Notes: generated from the sequence alone by a model not told the origin. DNA of 64,000 nt from Paenibacillus koleovorans NBRC 103111 (GCF_004000845.1 NZ_BIMA01000030.1:1-64000), one strand, 5' to 3'. Counted from the first letter of the stretch, positions 1-8,353 are shown. A program made the numbers and translations.

Positions 1-259
1 CCCCCCCCGAAAATGATGAGGTCGGGGCAGGAGAAACTCCATGAACAGTTCACTAATCTCTAAACGTTTCCCCGAAATCCCCGAAATAAAAAAGATAGTC
101 TATAATCTTGCTGCACTATTCTGACAAATCATTGTCGGGGGGCCTAGGGACGAAGGGGCGCATACTCTCAAAATGTGCGAACTCAAATGTCCGTAAGGCC
201 TCCGCCCTCTAAACATATATTATGATTTTGTAATATATGAAATATTAGGAGGAATGCAT

Positions 260-1995
260 ATGCGCAGCATTAGCAATTTTCAAAGTCTTACAGCAGCTGC
301 TCTGCCTGAACCGGTTATCCGATATGTCTCTTGCCTTTTAGAAGGTTTGTGCAGGAGCAACGAAATCGATCCCTATTCATCGGACGCCTGTCATATTTTC
401 CTTCTCAGCCCGGTCATTCTCCTTGAACCAGGCGACCAACTGCTCCCTCTGCTGGAAGTCCAGCAATATGGGCCGGAATACATCGAGAAAGCGGACATCT
501 CCGGTTTCATTTTATATCGTATAGGCTGCCTAATCGATAACGATCTGCTCGTACAATACCTTGTTCCGGAATGCTGGGTGGACACGGATATCGAAAAAAA
601 GATTTTTGATATCGTTATCGTTCATAAGCTGGACAGATTTTCCAGAGACAAATATGATAACGCCTACTACAAGCGAATCCTGAAAAAAAATCGTGTGCAG
701 CTCATCAGCATCACCGAAAAACTGGACGATTCGCCTGAAAGCCTGATTCTCGAGTCAGTCATCGAAGGTATGGCGGCATACTATAGTAAAAACCTTGCCC
801 GCGAAGTCATGAAGGGCATGAAAGAAACCGCCTACCAATGTAAACACACCGGAGGACGTCCGCCGATCGGTTATTCCGTAGACCCTGCCACAAAAAAGTA
901 CATCATCAATGCAATGGAGAAACCCATTGTCGAGACAGTATTTTCCATGTACCTGGACGGCTATGGCTATAACCAGATTCTTGCTGAACTGAACGATAAG
1001 GGATACAGGGCAAGGACCGGCAGACCGATCGGCAAGAATACATTGCTGGAAATTCTGAAAAACGAGAAGTATACCGGTGTTTACGTGTTCAACTTAACCG
1101 ATGGCAAGGATGCTTTCGGACAGCGGAACAGCAACCGAAAAAAATCCGACGAAGATATCATTCGAATTGAAGATGGCATGCCCGCGATTATTTCCAAAGA
1201 GGACTTCCAGAAGGCGCAGGAAAAGATCAATTTCAACAAACGAGCGCCCGGAGCCTACAAGGCGAAGGAAATGTACCTGCTCAGCGGCCTGACCATCTGC
1301 GGGGGTTGCCTAAAGAAACTCGGGCAAGAATTTTCAATGATGGGAAATGTCAAATATTGCGGACGAAACAAGCTTAAGTACGTCACCTATCGATGCGGCA
1401 ATCGCGACCGAACAAAAGAATGCAAAAACAAAGAACTGCGACGCGAATACATCGAGAGCTACGTTCTGCACGAATGGAACGCCGCGTCTTCAACGATGCC
1501 GCCATACCTTACCTTGTGAAACAACTGAATGAATATCAGCAATCGATAAGTGCAGCGCGAAATGAAGAAATTAAAGCTCTTAGCGTAAGACTCGCCGATA
1601 CTGATCGCCAAATCAACAATATTGTAGGCGCTGTTTCGCAAGGCTTCACGCAAGCTTCGTTCCTGGACAAGTTGACCGAGTTGGAGGCCGATAAGGCGCG
1701 TCTCGAAGTGAGAATTGCCGAACGAAGGCTGGATGAATCCAAGCCGACCATCACCGAGGATGTACTTCGCCAACTTTTCGCCGAGTTCAAAGAGTTCGTC
1801 GCCACGCGGAACGTGCCCGAGATCAAGAAGTTCATCGGCAGTTATGTCGACAAGGTCATCATCTACGACGAGCATGTCGAAGTCATTTTCAAGCTCGACG
1901 CGGCGGGAATTTCGCTCGATGGCACCGAGATTGACGCTTTTGCCGCTACTGTAGCTAAAAAAGATTTGTTTGGGATGAAGCAAGATGCTGTATAA
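260..1995 (+). pseudogene. Large serine recombinase, chimeric and frameshifted remnant
   Basis: This is a broken site-specific recombinase of the large serine type. Seen: from about residue 115 the frame carries the end of the catalytic domain (VHKLDRFSRD, then ESVIEGMAAYYSKNLAREV), the recombinase domain (GRPPIGY, YTGVYVFN) and a Cys-rich zinc ribbon (CGGC, YRCGNRDRTKEC). The frame is lost near nt 1472. The coiled-coil C-terminus (FNDAAIPYLVKQLNEY onward) continues in another frame to 1995. The first ~110 residues are not recombinase-like, so the nucleophilic-serine segment is missing and has been replaced by an unrelated N-terminus. A good AGGAGG lies upstream; the ATG at 260 is better spaced than the one at 254. 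Known: these enzymes need the N-terminal Ser. Inferred: inactive. Confidence 0.85.
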
Positions 1996-1999
1996 AAAT

Positions 2000-2044
2000 A
2001 ATGAGCCCGGCCATTGTCCCCAAATGGCTTGGCTCATTTATTTT
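2000..2044 (+). terminator. Terminator-like hairpin after recombinase remnant 1
   Basis: AATGAGCC and CCATT on the left arm pair with AATGG and GGCTCATT on the right arm, followed by a T-rich run (TTATTTT). It follows the recombinase stop at 1995. The second recombinase remnant ends in a hairpin at the equivalent place. Confidence 0.6.
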
Positions 2045-2085
2045 CCACTTATATTCCACTGAAAAGCGAAACCAATAACTCCGAA

Positions 2086-2310
2086 TTAGCCTCTAGGCGG
2101 ATACGGATCATCTCCAAAACTGTTCTTATCCCTAATCTGCCCGTTCTGCCGATGAATCACTACTTCCGATCGCTGATTACGAGCAATCCCTGTTGCACGA
2201 TCAATCGCCTGCGCTTGTGTATCCGTCCTTACTGTCGCTCTTTCATTGCCTGCTCCTTTCACCTGCCAACCTCCATCAGGATGCGGAGTTACATGCTGGT
2301 TCTTTTTCAT
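2086..2310 (-). CDS. DUF2188-type small protein
   Basis: 74-aa protein whose pattern (HVTPHPDGGWQVKGAGNERA, then a run ending in EVVIHRQNGQIRDKNSFGDDP) is that of DUF2188 proteins, a short basic fold of unknown function found widely in bacteria. The start ATG follows GGAGGAAAAGCGATT. It lies 19 nt downstream of the ParB-like gene on the same strand and is probably the last gene of that three-gene unit. No signal peptide or membrane segment. The family call rests on pattern memory only; the cellular role is unknown. Confidence 0.65.
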   Translation of the reverse strand: MKKNQHVTPHPDGGWQVKGAGNERATVRTDTQAQAIDRATGIARNQRSEVVIHRQNGQIRDKNSFGDDPYPPRG

Positions 2311-2329
2311 AATCGCTTTTCCTCCAAGT

Positions 2330-3367
2330 TTATTTTATCTTTTTCACAACGCCTAGCTTCGTGACGCTGGCTTTAGCCTTAGCTTTCTTCCATTCCTGTA
2401 CATGACCCATCAAGCAATCGATTAGAGCATCTACCGTCGTAAGAAATTCTTCTTTGTTGGCGATTTTGATTTCTTCGATACTAGACAAAACGTCTTCTGA
2501 AATCTCATGTTGGCTCGGTACACTATTTAGCACTGCATGAAGCTTTTTCACAATAGCAAGTTGACCATAACCAGAATTAATAAAACCATTATTAAGGAAA
2601 TCACCATTATTGGCACATGTATCTATTGCCTTCAATTCAGGCTTGGCAGAACGCTCTTTTTTATCTTTTTCGTACTCAGACCAATCATTGATAAGTTGAT
2701 GTACTGGCCTATGCAATAATATTTCCTTACTTTCAGAACTAATATCTTTTGCTAAAAACAACTCTGATATACGTTTAACGTCTTTGACTGGAGCTTGTTC
2801 AGCGGCTATTTTTGAAGCGAGCTTGTCTCGGTATTCAAGGGCTACATTTTTCAAAGGTAATACTTGTTCCTCAGAGAGCTTATTGGGCAAAATATCCTTA
2901 CCATTGTGAATCAATTGCTGGACTTCCTTGCCGAATACAAGGAGGTCCAGCTTTTGGCTAATGTATCTTTCACTCTTACCCAACCTACTGGATAGTAGCT
3001 TTTTAGAAATTCTAAATTTCAAATCATTTAAGAGTCTATTAAATGCCTCAGCCTCTTCAATCGGTGTAAACCCTTCTCTTTGAATATTTTCAGTTAACTG
3101 CTCCAAATAAATATCAAGTTCTGATTCACTGTCAGATATAATGGCTGGTATTTGTTCCAAGTTGAGAAGTTGACATGCTTTAAACCGACGATTTCCAAAA
3201 ATTATCTTATATCGACCGTTATCAATTAGCCTCACCTTAATAGGATTTAACAACCCTACTTCTTTAATACTTTCCGCTAATTCATTTAAGGATTCTTCAT
3301 TAAAGTTATATCGCGGCTGCTCTTTATCTTCATCTATTGAATTCAAAGCTACATTTATTACCCTCAT
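2330..3367 (-). CDS. Orphan ParB/Spo0J-like DNA-binding protein
   Basis: 345 aa. Seen: the ParB/Srx-like N-terminal domain (EQPRYNFNEESLNELAESIKEVG, then GRYKIIFGNRRFKAC around residues 52-66) and the QLTENIQREGFTPIEEAEAFNRL segment. A helix-turn-helix stretch follows (SRLGKSERYISQKLDLL), then a C-terminal half of no clear family. Known: ParB proteins bind parS-like sites and load as CTP-dependent clamps; many plasmid and phage relatives act without them. No ParA partner is visible. The start follows GGAGGTCATC and lies 24 nt after a 131-aa gene on the same strand. Inferred: a mobile-element partition or regulatory protein; its site is unknown. Confidence 0.8.
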   Translation of the reverse strand: MRVINVALNSIDEDKEQPRYNFNEESLNELAESIKEVGLLNPIKVRLIDNGRYKIIFGNRRFKACQLLNLEQIPAIISDSESELDIYLEQLTENIQREGFTPIEEAEAFNRLLNDLKFRISKKLLSSRLGKSERYISQKLDLLVFGKEVQQLIHNGKDILPNKLSEEQVLPLKNVALEYRDKLASKIAAEQAPVKDVKRISELFLAKDISSESKEILLHRPVHQLINDWSEYEKDKKERSAKPELKAIDTCANNGDFLNNGFINSGYGQLAIVKKLHAVLNSVPSQHEISEDVLSSIEEIKIANKEEFLTTVDALIDCLMGHVQEWKKAKAKASVTKLGVVKKIK

Positions 3368-3391
3368 GATGACCTCCTACTTATCCGTCAA

Positions 3392-3787
3392 TCAGCTACC
3401 CTCTTCAGATAATTTGTCAAACAGATCAAGCTGCTCAGGCTGGTTCTCACGTCGTTTTCCAATCTGACGGGCACCATTGTCAAGTTTTTCCGATTTTCCG
3501 ATCATACCTTCGCCTCGTCTTCTAAGAGGCTTGCTTATTCTTTCAAATTGATCAATATACACTGGAATCATATAACCATCACTAGTATACCCAAAGTATT
3601 GAAGGTCCTCATTTTTGTCAACTATTTTCCTCATACGATACTTGAGACTATTCTTATCACTAGTGCTTTTCAATTCTATACCAAGCTCTGAGGCAAACTC
3701 TTTCAGATGCCGCGGACCGGTTTCAACAGTGCCGAGCAAAAAATGCTCGAATCTCGTATTTAAATCAAAATTCCAATTAAATGACAT
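3392..3787 (-). CDS. Unrecognised 131-aa protein upstream of ParB-like gene
   Basis: No family recognised. The N-terminal ~70 residues are predicted to be helical and could be a small DNA-binding fold (RHLKEFASELGIEL, then YRMRKIVDK). The middle is beta-rich (YFGYTSDGYMIPVYIDQ) and the C-terminus is charged, ending in QPEQLDLFDKL. QxxLDLF-like tails resemble sliding-clamp (DnaN) binding peptides, but this is only a resemblance. The start ATG follows GGGAGGACACAGGG. First gene of the apparent unit with the ParB-like and DUF2188 genes. No membrane segment or signal peptide. Confidence 0.6.
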   Translation of the reverse strand: MSFNWNFDLNTRFEHFLLGTVETGPRHLKEFASELGIELKSTSDKNSLKYRMRKIVDKNEDLQYFGYTSDGYMIPVYIDQFERISKPLRRRGEGMIGKSEKLDNGARQIGKRRENQPEQLDLFDKLSEEGS

Positions 3788-3977
3788 CCCTGTGTCCTCC
3801 CTAATAATAATTGAACAAGTTGTGAACTTATTACGTTAGGAGAAGGAATTTGCCACACAAGAAGAGAATATAGATGTTATGTACATAGTAGGAAGTTGCC
3901 GCAGATTCTCGTATCTATCAACGTACTTTTGGCGAAGGGTTGAGAGATATTATTTCTGTGTGTCAAATTCCACCCCA

Positions 3978-4002
3978 CCCCTTTAGCAGAATGCTAAAGG
4001 GG
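3978..4002. terminator. Perfect 11-bp inverted repeat
   Basis: CCCCTTTAGCA, three-base loop GAA, TGCTAAAGGGG. It sits immediately past the stop of the 39-aa gene. Read on the minus strand it is followed by GGTGGGGTGG rather than a U-tract; on the plus strand TTTAGTTT follows. It could be a 3'-end hairpin or a protein-binding site. Confidence 0.45.
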
Positions 4003-4003
4003 T

Positions 4004-4123
4004 TTAGTTTGGTGTCGAACGCCTATGGGGTCTGACAGAAATCGTTTTTCTTACTCCTCCTGGGGCACTTCTCTTGTGTGGCTTTACAGGAACAATTTTA
4101 TTGCCTTTTTGAGTCTTAGCCAT
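4004..4123 (-). CDS. 39-aa very basic small protein
   Basis: Short frame with a strong Shine-Dalgarno (GAGGAGGTGGTAAAT before the ATG). The protein is rich in Lys, Arg, His and Pro and has an internal near-repeat: KPHKRSAPGG and RPHRRSTPN, each preceded by a V-containing strand (KIVPV, TISV). No membrane segment and no acidic residues. It lies 31 nt after the 135-aa gene on the same strand, so the two are probably co-transcribed. The composition suggests nucleic-acid binding, but nothing more can be said. The ribosome site and the codon frame up to a hairpin are the main evidence that it is real. Confidence 0.55.
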   Translation of the reverse strand: MAKTQKGNKIVPVKPHKRSAPGGVRKTISVRPHRRSTPN

Positions 4124-4154
4124 ATTTACCACCTCCTCTCACAGTAGCCTACCT

Positions 4155-4562
4155 CTATTCCGATTCCTGTTCCCCATCAGTAGCCTGTCCTTCAATAGGA
4201 TTATTAAGGTCTACAAGAAGCAAACCCGCATTTTCATCCCATTTTGACAAACACCGAACCGCACGATCAAATTTTAAGTCTGGACAATAACGTGCAATAA
4301 AACGAATAAAATCCTTATTATTAACACGAGTAAAGCCATTGCGTTCCTTTCCAGCAAACGGCAGAGAATCTTTATCTTCTTCGTCTTCTCCGTGAAGCGG
4401 TTTTACACCAATTATTTTTAAATTTTCATCAAACCCTATTTGAATCCGTAGCGGGTTTCCCATTTCTTCTGCCGCCGCTCTGTTGAAGGTTATACCATAT
4501 TCTGCTATGGATACAATCGGCGTTCCGATGCTTGGCTTGTACCATCTAAAGTTGAATTCCAT
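4155..4562 (-). CDS. Unrecognised 135-aa protein
   Basis: No family recognised. The chosen ATG follows GGTGGAGAGA; an in-frame ATG 12 codons earlier lacks a ribosome site. The sequence begins MEFNFRWYKPSIGTPIVSIAEYGITFNRAAAEEMG, a pattern of short beta strands, then a charged linker (HGEDEEDKDS) and a C-terminal helical part (FIRFIARYCPDLKFDRAVRC). No signal or membrane segment. An extended -10 promoter lies about 40 nt upstream, and the 39-aa basic protein follows. Accessory gene of the island. Confidence 0.6.
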   Translation of the reverse strand: MEFNFRWYKPSIGTPIVSIAEYGITFNRAAAEEMGNPLRIQIGFDENLKIIGVKPLHGEDEEDKDSLPFAGKERNGFTRVNNKDFIRFIARYCPDLKFDRAVRCLSKWDENAGLLLVDLNNPIEGQATDGEQESE

Positions 4563-4602
4563 TCTCTCCACCGCAATTCTCAAATATTTTTCTCGCAAAT
4601 AA

Positions 4603-4611
4603 ATTATAGCA
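4603..4611 (-). promoter_or_regulatory. Extended -10 promoter for the 4562 gene
   Basis: On the minus strand TGCTATAAT is a perfect extended -10 element; no good -35 is visible. The rest of 4612-4904 is A+T-rich with no gene seen. Confidence 0.5.
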
Positions 4612-4904
4612 CAATTTACCGCTTGACTACATAGTTTTTTCTTTTCTGTCGAATCTCCGTCGCTTTCTCATCTCCAATACCACAATAAATCCTTCACCCT
4701 TCTTTTCATTCGGTATCTAGTTTGCAATTATGTTGCACTCAGTTCACTTTCCACACCCCTATTACCACCCTCTACATTCTCCGAATTATTTCAAAAATGT
4801 TACAGGAATTTCATCGTCAATACGAGATTCTCTTTATTGAAAATCCCAAACGCCTCGTTAAATAATTATTATTTAGACTACGTAGCCGTAAGTGGCTGCA
4901 ACGC

Positions 4905-5316
4905 GATTAGAAGAGGTAACTGCCCTACGCACAAGGCTGGCAGAAGTCGACCGCTAGATTAAATAATATTGTCGGCACGGTTTCGCAGGGCATGACTTAT
5001 GCATCATTTGCCGACAAAATGACCGACTGACCCTGAGATCGAAGAGGCACGGCTTGAAGTGAAAATCGCCAAGCGAAAGCTTGACGAATTGAAACTCTCC
5101 ATCATCGAAAATGTGCTTTTTCAGCTTTTCGCTGAGTTCAAAAGGTTCGTCGTCACGCTGGACGTGCCAGAGATCAAGAAATTCATCGGCAGCTACGTAG
5201 ACAGTTTCATCGAACATGTCGAGGTCATCTTCAAGCACGACGGCACCGAAATTGACGCTTTGCCGCTACTGTCGCAAAAAAAGAGCTATTCGGGATGAAG
5301 CAAGATGCCGTCTGAC
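4905..5316 (+). pseudogene. Second large serine recombinase remnant (C-terminal coiled coil only)
   Basis: Aligned by eye with 1570-1995, this stretch is clearly the same gene end: both share FxxELAEFKxFVxT, VPEIKKFIGSYVD, HVEVIFK and a 3' end GGATGAAGCAAGATGC. It carries an early stop (the CGCTAG region near 4955), a frame change near 5030 and a deletion near 5205, and everything upstream of the coiled coil is gone. The longest surviving frame is 5059-5298. Codon divergence shows it is not a recent duplicate of remnant 1. Inferred: a scar of a related element that once used the same recombinase family. Confidence 0.85.
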
Positions 5317-5321
5317 TAAAG

Positions 5322-5360
5322 CGAGCCAGGCCGTCTCATTAAGCGGCCTGGCTCTAGTTT
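5322..5360 (+). terminator. Terminator after recombinase remnant 2
   Basis: AGCCAGGCCG and CGGCCTGGCT form a 10-bp stem followed on the plus strand by CTAGTTTTT. It also lies just beyond the stop of the minus-strand nuclease gene. Confidence 0.7.
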
Positions 5361-6962
5361 TTAGAACGGATACTCACCATTGTACCTCTCACCAATAGAA
5401 AGATTTTGTTCCAGATAGTACTTCTCCAATACATCTAGTTCTTTGCTGTACTCTCTTTCTTTCATAAGATTTTTCAGCTTCTGACCATCATAAAAAACAT
5501 CAAGCATTGACGGTTTTAAATTACTTTCGTTTAATTTGGATAGAGTCTCTGTTGCCTCTTCTGAAAATCGGGCCGTTGAAATGAAACACGCTTTCAAAAT
5601 ATGTTGATTGTATTTACTCGAATTACTGTAATATCTCTGTGCGAACGGAAAAGTTCTTCTGAAAAACCACCTGATAGTATTTTTCGAATCCTGATCACCA
5701 AGCTTTATTTCGCTATTACCCCTGTATCCCTTTAATTCAAAAACAATTTGTTCTCTAGGACCGTGGAAAACCAAATCGTACTCATAATATTCTACTTTGC
5801 CACTGGAATCCTTATCTTTCAAAACGACGCTTTGTTCAATGTACCCTTCCCCGACAATTCTGCGAAGAACCGAATACATCAATATTTCAAAGAGGTCTCC
5901 CTTTAAATTCTGTAAATTTGTTTCCTGGCCAGATTCCCTCAGTTTTTCCAGCACACTTCTAATTTCAGAAATGACATCCGAAGGATATGATTGGAATCTA
6001 AAAAAATCATTAATATTATTGAGACTTTTGAGAACCTCATATATACGTTCTCCATAAATCGTTCCAAGATGAAATGATAAAAATCCAAGTTTTCTAATTC
6101 TATTTTGCACACTCGTATCCGTTGTTTCATTTAAAATTATGATTGGCAGTACTTTTCTTTTCCTGCTTAAAGAACTACAAATCACACCTTGAACTCGATT
6201 ATAAAAACCATCTAAATCCTGCTGTGAGTACGAACGACTTAGTTGGACATCCAAAACAATTAGGGTATTCTTTTTGTCTTCGCGGTCATTTGTTATCCCT
6301 GTGGCAGATGAATAAGAAAAGGCATCCCATACGAAATTATTGTGTTGAGCACCTTTTGAAAGTTCATCTTTGCTTCGATAAACTACTTCTTCACTATTAA
6401 TTAAATTATGTTTTTGTAACCAAATGAGTACATCTCTTAAAAACATGCAATCTAATTTCATCTTACCTTCATGACTCGTTACAATTGATAACCAATTGAC
6501 TCCATGTTTTTTATCAACAATGTAGGTCACATTGTTGTAGGTCTGTAATTCCATAATAAAGTCTAAATGAAGCAAGTCTTGAATAATACGGTCTAAATAA
6601 TCCATCTTGGTTTTTTCTCTATCTAAAGGACTTGAGGTTACCTTTAGTGCTTCATAATAAGAGAGGACGCCCCCTGAATTCTCTAATGTAACAATAAGTC
6701 TGTACAAGGAAGGACGATGTTTTTTCGTAATATGCTTAATCATGGACTTGTTCAATGAGCGAGTAAAATACACAAATTGATTATTACCAAAAGTAATTGG
6801 CGAGGTTGAGTTAATCTTACCACTAGCAGTCAGACGCTGGACAATCTTTCTTGAATTAACTGAAGTAATATGAAATCGCTCAGATAATTTTTGATTTAAT
6901 TCTTGGGCTGTTAAATATCCTTGTCTTTCAATCTCATTCTGGATAAACGATAAGTAATCCAT
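5361..6962 (-). CDS. Predicted PD-(D/E)XK nuclease with winged-helix N-terminus
   Basis: 533 aa. The ATG follows GAGGTG with 9-nt spacing; an upstream GTG in frame is rejected. Seen: residues about 1-60 look like a winged helix (LTAQELNQKLSERFHITSVNSRKIVQRLT). A C-terminal nuclease-like core has GDLFE (E359), YEYDLVF (D396) and the FELKG strand (E409, K411), the spacing of a Mrr/Holliday-resolvase-type PD-(D/E)XK active site. A middle part (WDAF, then VLDVQLSRSYSQQDLDGFYNRV) has a similar D-x(n)-D pattern and may be a second, degenerate copy. Inferred: DNA cleavage, possibly a restriction or defence enzyme. It stands alone with no methylase next to it. Confidence 0.6.
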   Translation of the reverse strand: MDYLSFIQNEIERQGYLTAQELNQKLSERFHITSVNSRKIVQRLTASGKINSTSPITFGNNQFVYFTRSLNKSMIKHITKKHRPSLYRLIVTLENSGGVLSYYEALKVTSSPLDREKTKMDYLDRIIQDLLHLDFIMELQTYNNVTYIVDKKHGVNWLSIVTSHEGKMKLDCMFLRDVLIWLQKHNLINSEEVVYRSKDELSKGAQHNNFVWDAFSYSSATGITNDREDKKNTLIVLDVQLSRSYSQQDLDGFYNRVQGVICSSLSRKRKVLPIIILNETTDTSVQNRIRKLGFLSFHLGTIYGERIYEVLKSLNNINDFFRFQSYPSDVISEIRSVLEKLRESGQETNLQNLKGDLFEILMYSVLRRIVGEGYIEQSVVLKDKDSSGKVEYYEYDLVFHGPREQIVFELKGYRGNSEIKLGDQDSKNTIRWFFRRTFPFAQRYYSNSSKYNQHILKACFISTARFSEEATETLSKLNESNLKPSMLDVFYDGQKLKNLMKEREYSKELDVLEKYYLEQNLSIGERYNGEYPF

Positions 6963-7131
6963 TATCCGCCACACCTCTTTAAATGTCACACTGCTCTTAT
7001 AAAATTATATTAAGACATTTACGCGCTCCTCCGCAAATTGAATTTTTGTTGTTATACCAATGCTTTCATACTCAAGCATCATTAAAAAACTAACGATTCT
7101 CTGTCACACTAAAGCATTTCCCCAAAAGCAA

Positions 7132-7161
7132 AAATCCACAACCTCGTGCGGTTGTGGATTT
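7132..7161 (-). terminator. Terminator of the orphan ssrA 3' end
   Basis: On the minus strand AAATCCACAACC, loop GCACGA, GGTTGTGGATTT, then a T-run. It matches in position the terminator of the intact ssrA gene and has a similar loop, so it was copied or inherited with the 3' end. Confidence 0.75.
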
Positions 7162-7164
7162 GCA

Positions 7165-7298
7165 TGGTGGAGGCGAGGGGATTTGAACCCCTGTCCGAAG
7201 GCAACGCCACACTCCGACGGGGCTTCGCCATGGATGTAGTCATGATATTGATGTCACCCGAGCGTCGTCTCGTAACTGACTATGCGTTGGGTCAGCCT
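7165..7298 (-). pseudogene. Orphan 3' end of tmRNA gene (att-type duplication)
   Basis: 134 nt on the minus strand repeat the end of the intact ssrA gene (9200-9324): the CGCCTCCACCA tail, the T-arm (GGTTCAAATCCCC), the pseudoknot with GACATCAATATC and GAGACGACGCTCGGG, up to AGGCTGACCCA. Differences are concentrated in one hairpin (CTCCGACGGGGCTTCG instead of CGGTGTCTACGGG), so the copies are diverged. It lacks the 5' half and the tag frame. Known: integrating islands commonly target ssrA 3' ends and leave such a copy at the far junction. Confidence 0.85.
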
Positions 7299-7336
7299 TA
7301 AATATCATTATGAATATCAAGTTAGCTCCGCATGGC

Positions 7337-8239
7337 TTATGCGGTCAGTTCAAAGTAGGTGACAGTATCCGTAGCTACACAAGCGGCAAGCAGGCGATTA
7401 AACATCTGACCTTCAAACTGCCGACGATTGGTACGAAAGCAGAATTCGTTCAGATAGGATTGCAAATGCTTAGCATCTAATCCGTGAAACGTACCGCCAA
7501 TAAAGGCTTTTGCGTTGGAAATCATCGTGTGCAGCCATTTCAGGTGATCCGGATTGTCCTTTACATTGAACTTGATCGGTTGGTGGTGATATTCCTCAGC
7601 GAGAGCGTTGTACGAACGATACGCGTCACTACTGATTGTCGAGCCTGGTTCGATGTGCTGTTTAGCAAACTCGACGAGTGTCTTCCCTTTGACATTCGGG
7701 ATCACCTGCATCTTGACGTATTGCGGTGCTCCTTGCTTGTTAAGCGATACCCCAACAAGCACAGGCGTTTGGTCCGTGCCCCGACCGCGTTTGCCACCTT
7801 CGGTTGGCGCTCCGAAGAACGCGTCATCCAACTCGACCAAACCAGCCAGTTGGTAGTGGGCATCGCGATCTCCCATGGCTTTGCGAATTTTGTGAAGCAA
7901 TAACCAGGCGGTCGGGTAGGAGATTTCTAGTTCGCGAGAAAGAAAAACAGCGGATATACCGCGTTTATCGTGCGCCACAAGGAAAATCGCCCAAAACCAG
8001 GTCAACAGTGGTGTGCGGGATTTTTGCATAATTGTGCCGGCGGTAACAGACGCTTGATGTTTGCAGCTCGTGCATTGATACAGCTTGCGCGTTTCCAAAA
8101 AGTAGAATGCATGGTGCTTGCATTTGGGGCAGCAGAATCCATTAGTCCAGCGGATCTGGAATAGATGCTCACGACATGCATCATCTGAATGAAACTTTTC
8201 TTGGAATCTCTTCAAAGTCATCAATTCTTGTTGCGCCAT
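7337..8239 (-). CDS. IS1595-family transposase
   Basis: 300 aa. The ATG at 8239 (MAQQELMTLKRF) follows GGGAGTG and is preferred over an in-frame ATG 15 codons earlier that lies inside a hairpin. Seen: an N-terminal zinc ribbon (CPKCKHHAF, YQCTSCKHQAS), a helical TWFWAIFLVAHDKRGISA segment, then the ISXO2-like DDE domain (VELDDAFFG, SSDAYRSYNAL, and a C-terminal SNAKAFIGGTFHGLDAKHLQSYLNEFCFR-type helix, read here in parts). Known: this domain cuts and pastes DNA with 8-bp target duplication. The frame is complete, so the copy may be active. Confidence 0.9.
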   Translation of the reverse strand: MAQQELMTLKRFQEKFHSDDACREHLFQIRWTNGFCCPKCKHHAFYFLETRKLYQCTSCKHQASVTAGTIMQKSRTPLLTWFWAIFLVAHDKRGISAVFLSRELEISYPTAWLLLHKIRKAMGDRDAHYQLAGLVELDDAFFGAPTEGGKRGRGTDQTPVLVGVSLNKQGAPQYVKMQVIPNVKGKTLVEFAKQHIEPGSTISSDAYRSYNALAEEYHHQPIKFNVKDNPDHLKWLHTMISNAKAFIGGTFHGLDAKHLQSYLNEFCFRTNRRQFEGQMFNRLLAACVATDTVTYFELTA

Positions 8240-8251
8240 ACCGATCACTCC

Positions 8252-8291
8252 CGAACATTTGTTTGTATTCAGTATACCAAACAAATGTTCG
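8252..8291 (-). promoter_or_regulatory. 14-bp perfect inverted repeat around the transposase -10
   Basis: CGAACATTTGTTTG and its exact complement are separated by 12 nt that include TATACT, a perfect -10 on the minus strand. The start codon lies 13 nt beyond. It could be an operator. It could also be an mRNA hairpin that hides the ribosome site from read-through transcripts, as in several insertion sequences. Confidence 0.55.
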
Positions 8292-8353
8292 CACCGGAAG
8301 GCTTTGCTGAGGCAACTTGATATTCATTAATATCATTTATCATTTAGTTGCTC

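Larger units (their letters stand above)
7310..8329 (-). mobile_element. IS1595-family insertion sequence (ISXO2-like)
   Basis: The element ends show inverted copies of ATGAATATCAAGTT at about 7310-7323 and 8313-8327. The 8-bp word ATATCATT flanks both sides (7302-7309 and 8330-8337), as expected for the 8-bp target duplications of this family. The exact outer bases are ambiguous by 2-3 nt. It encodes one full-length transposase. It lies directly beside the orphan ssrA end, inside the island. Confidence 0.75.

Noticed and set aside
1-253. C-rich start and CCCCGA/TCGGGG inverted repeat near the window edge
   Set aside because: Could be the end of a gene outside the window, but the flank is missing and no frame or U-tract supports a call; nothing else seen here.
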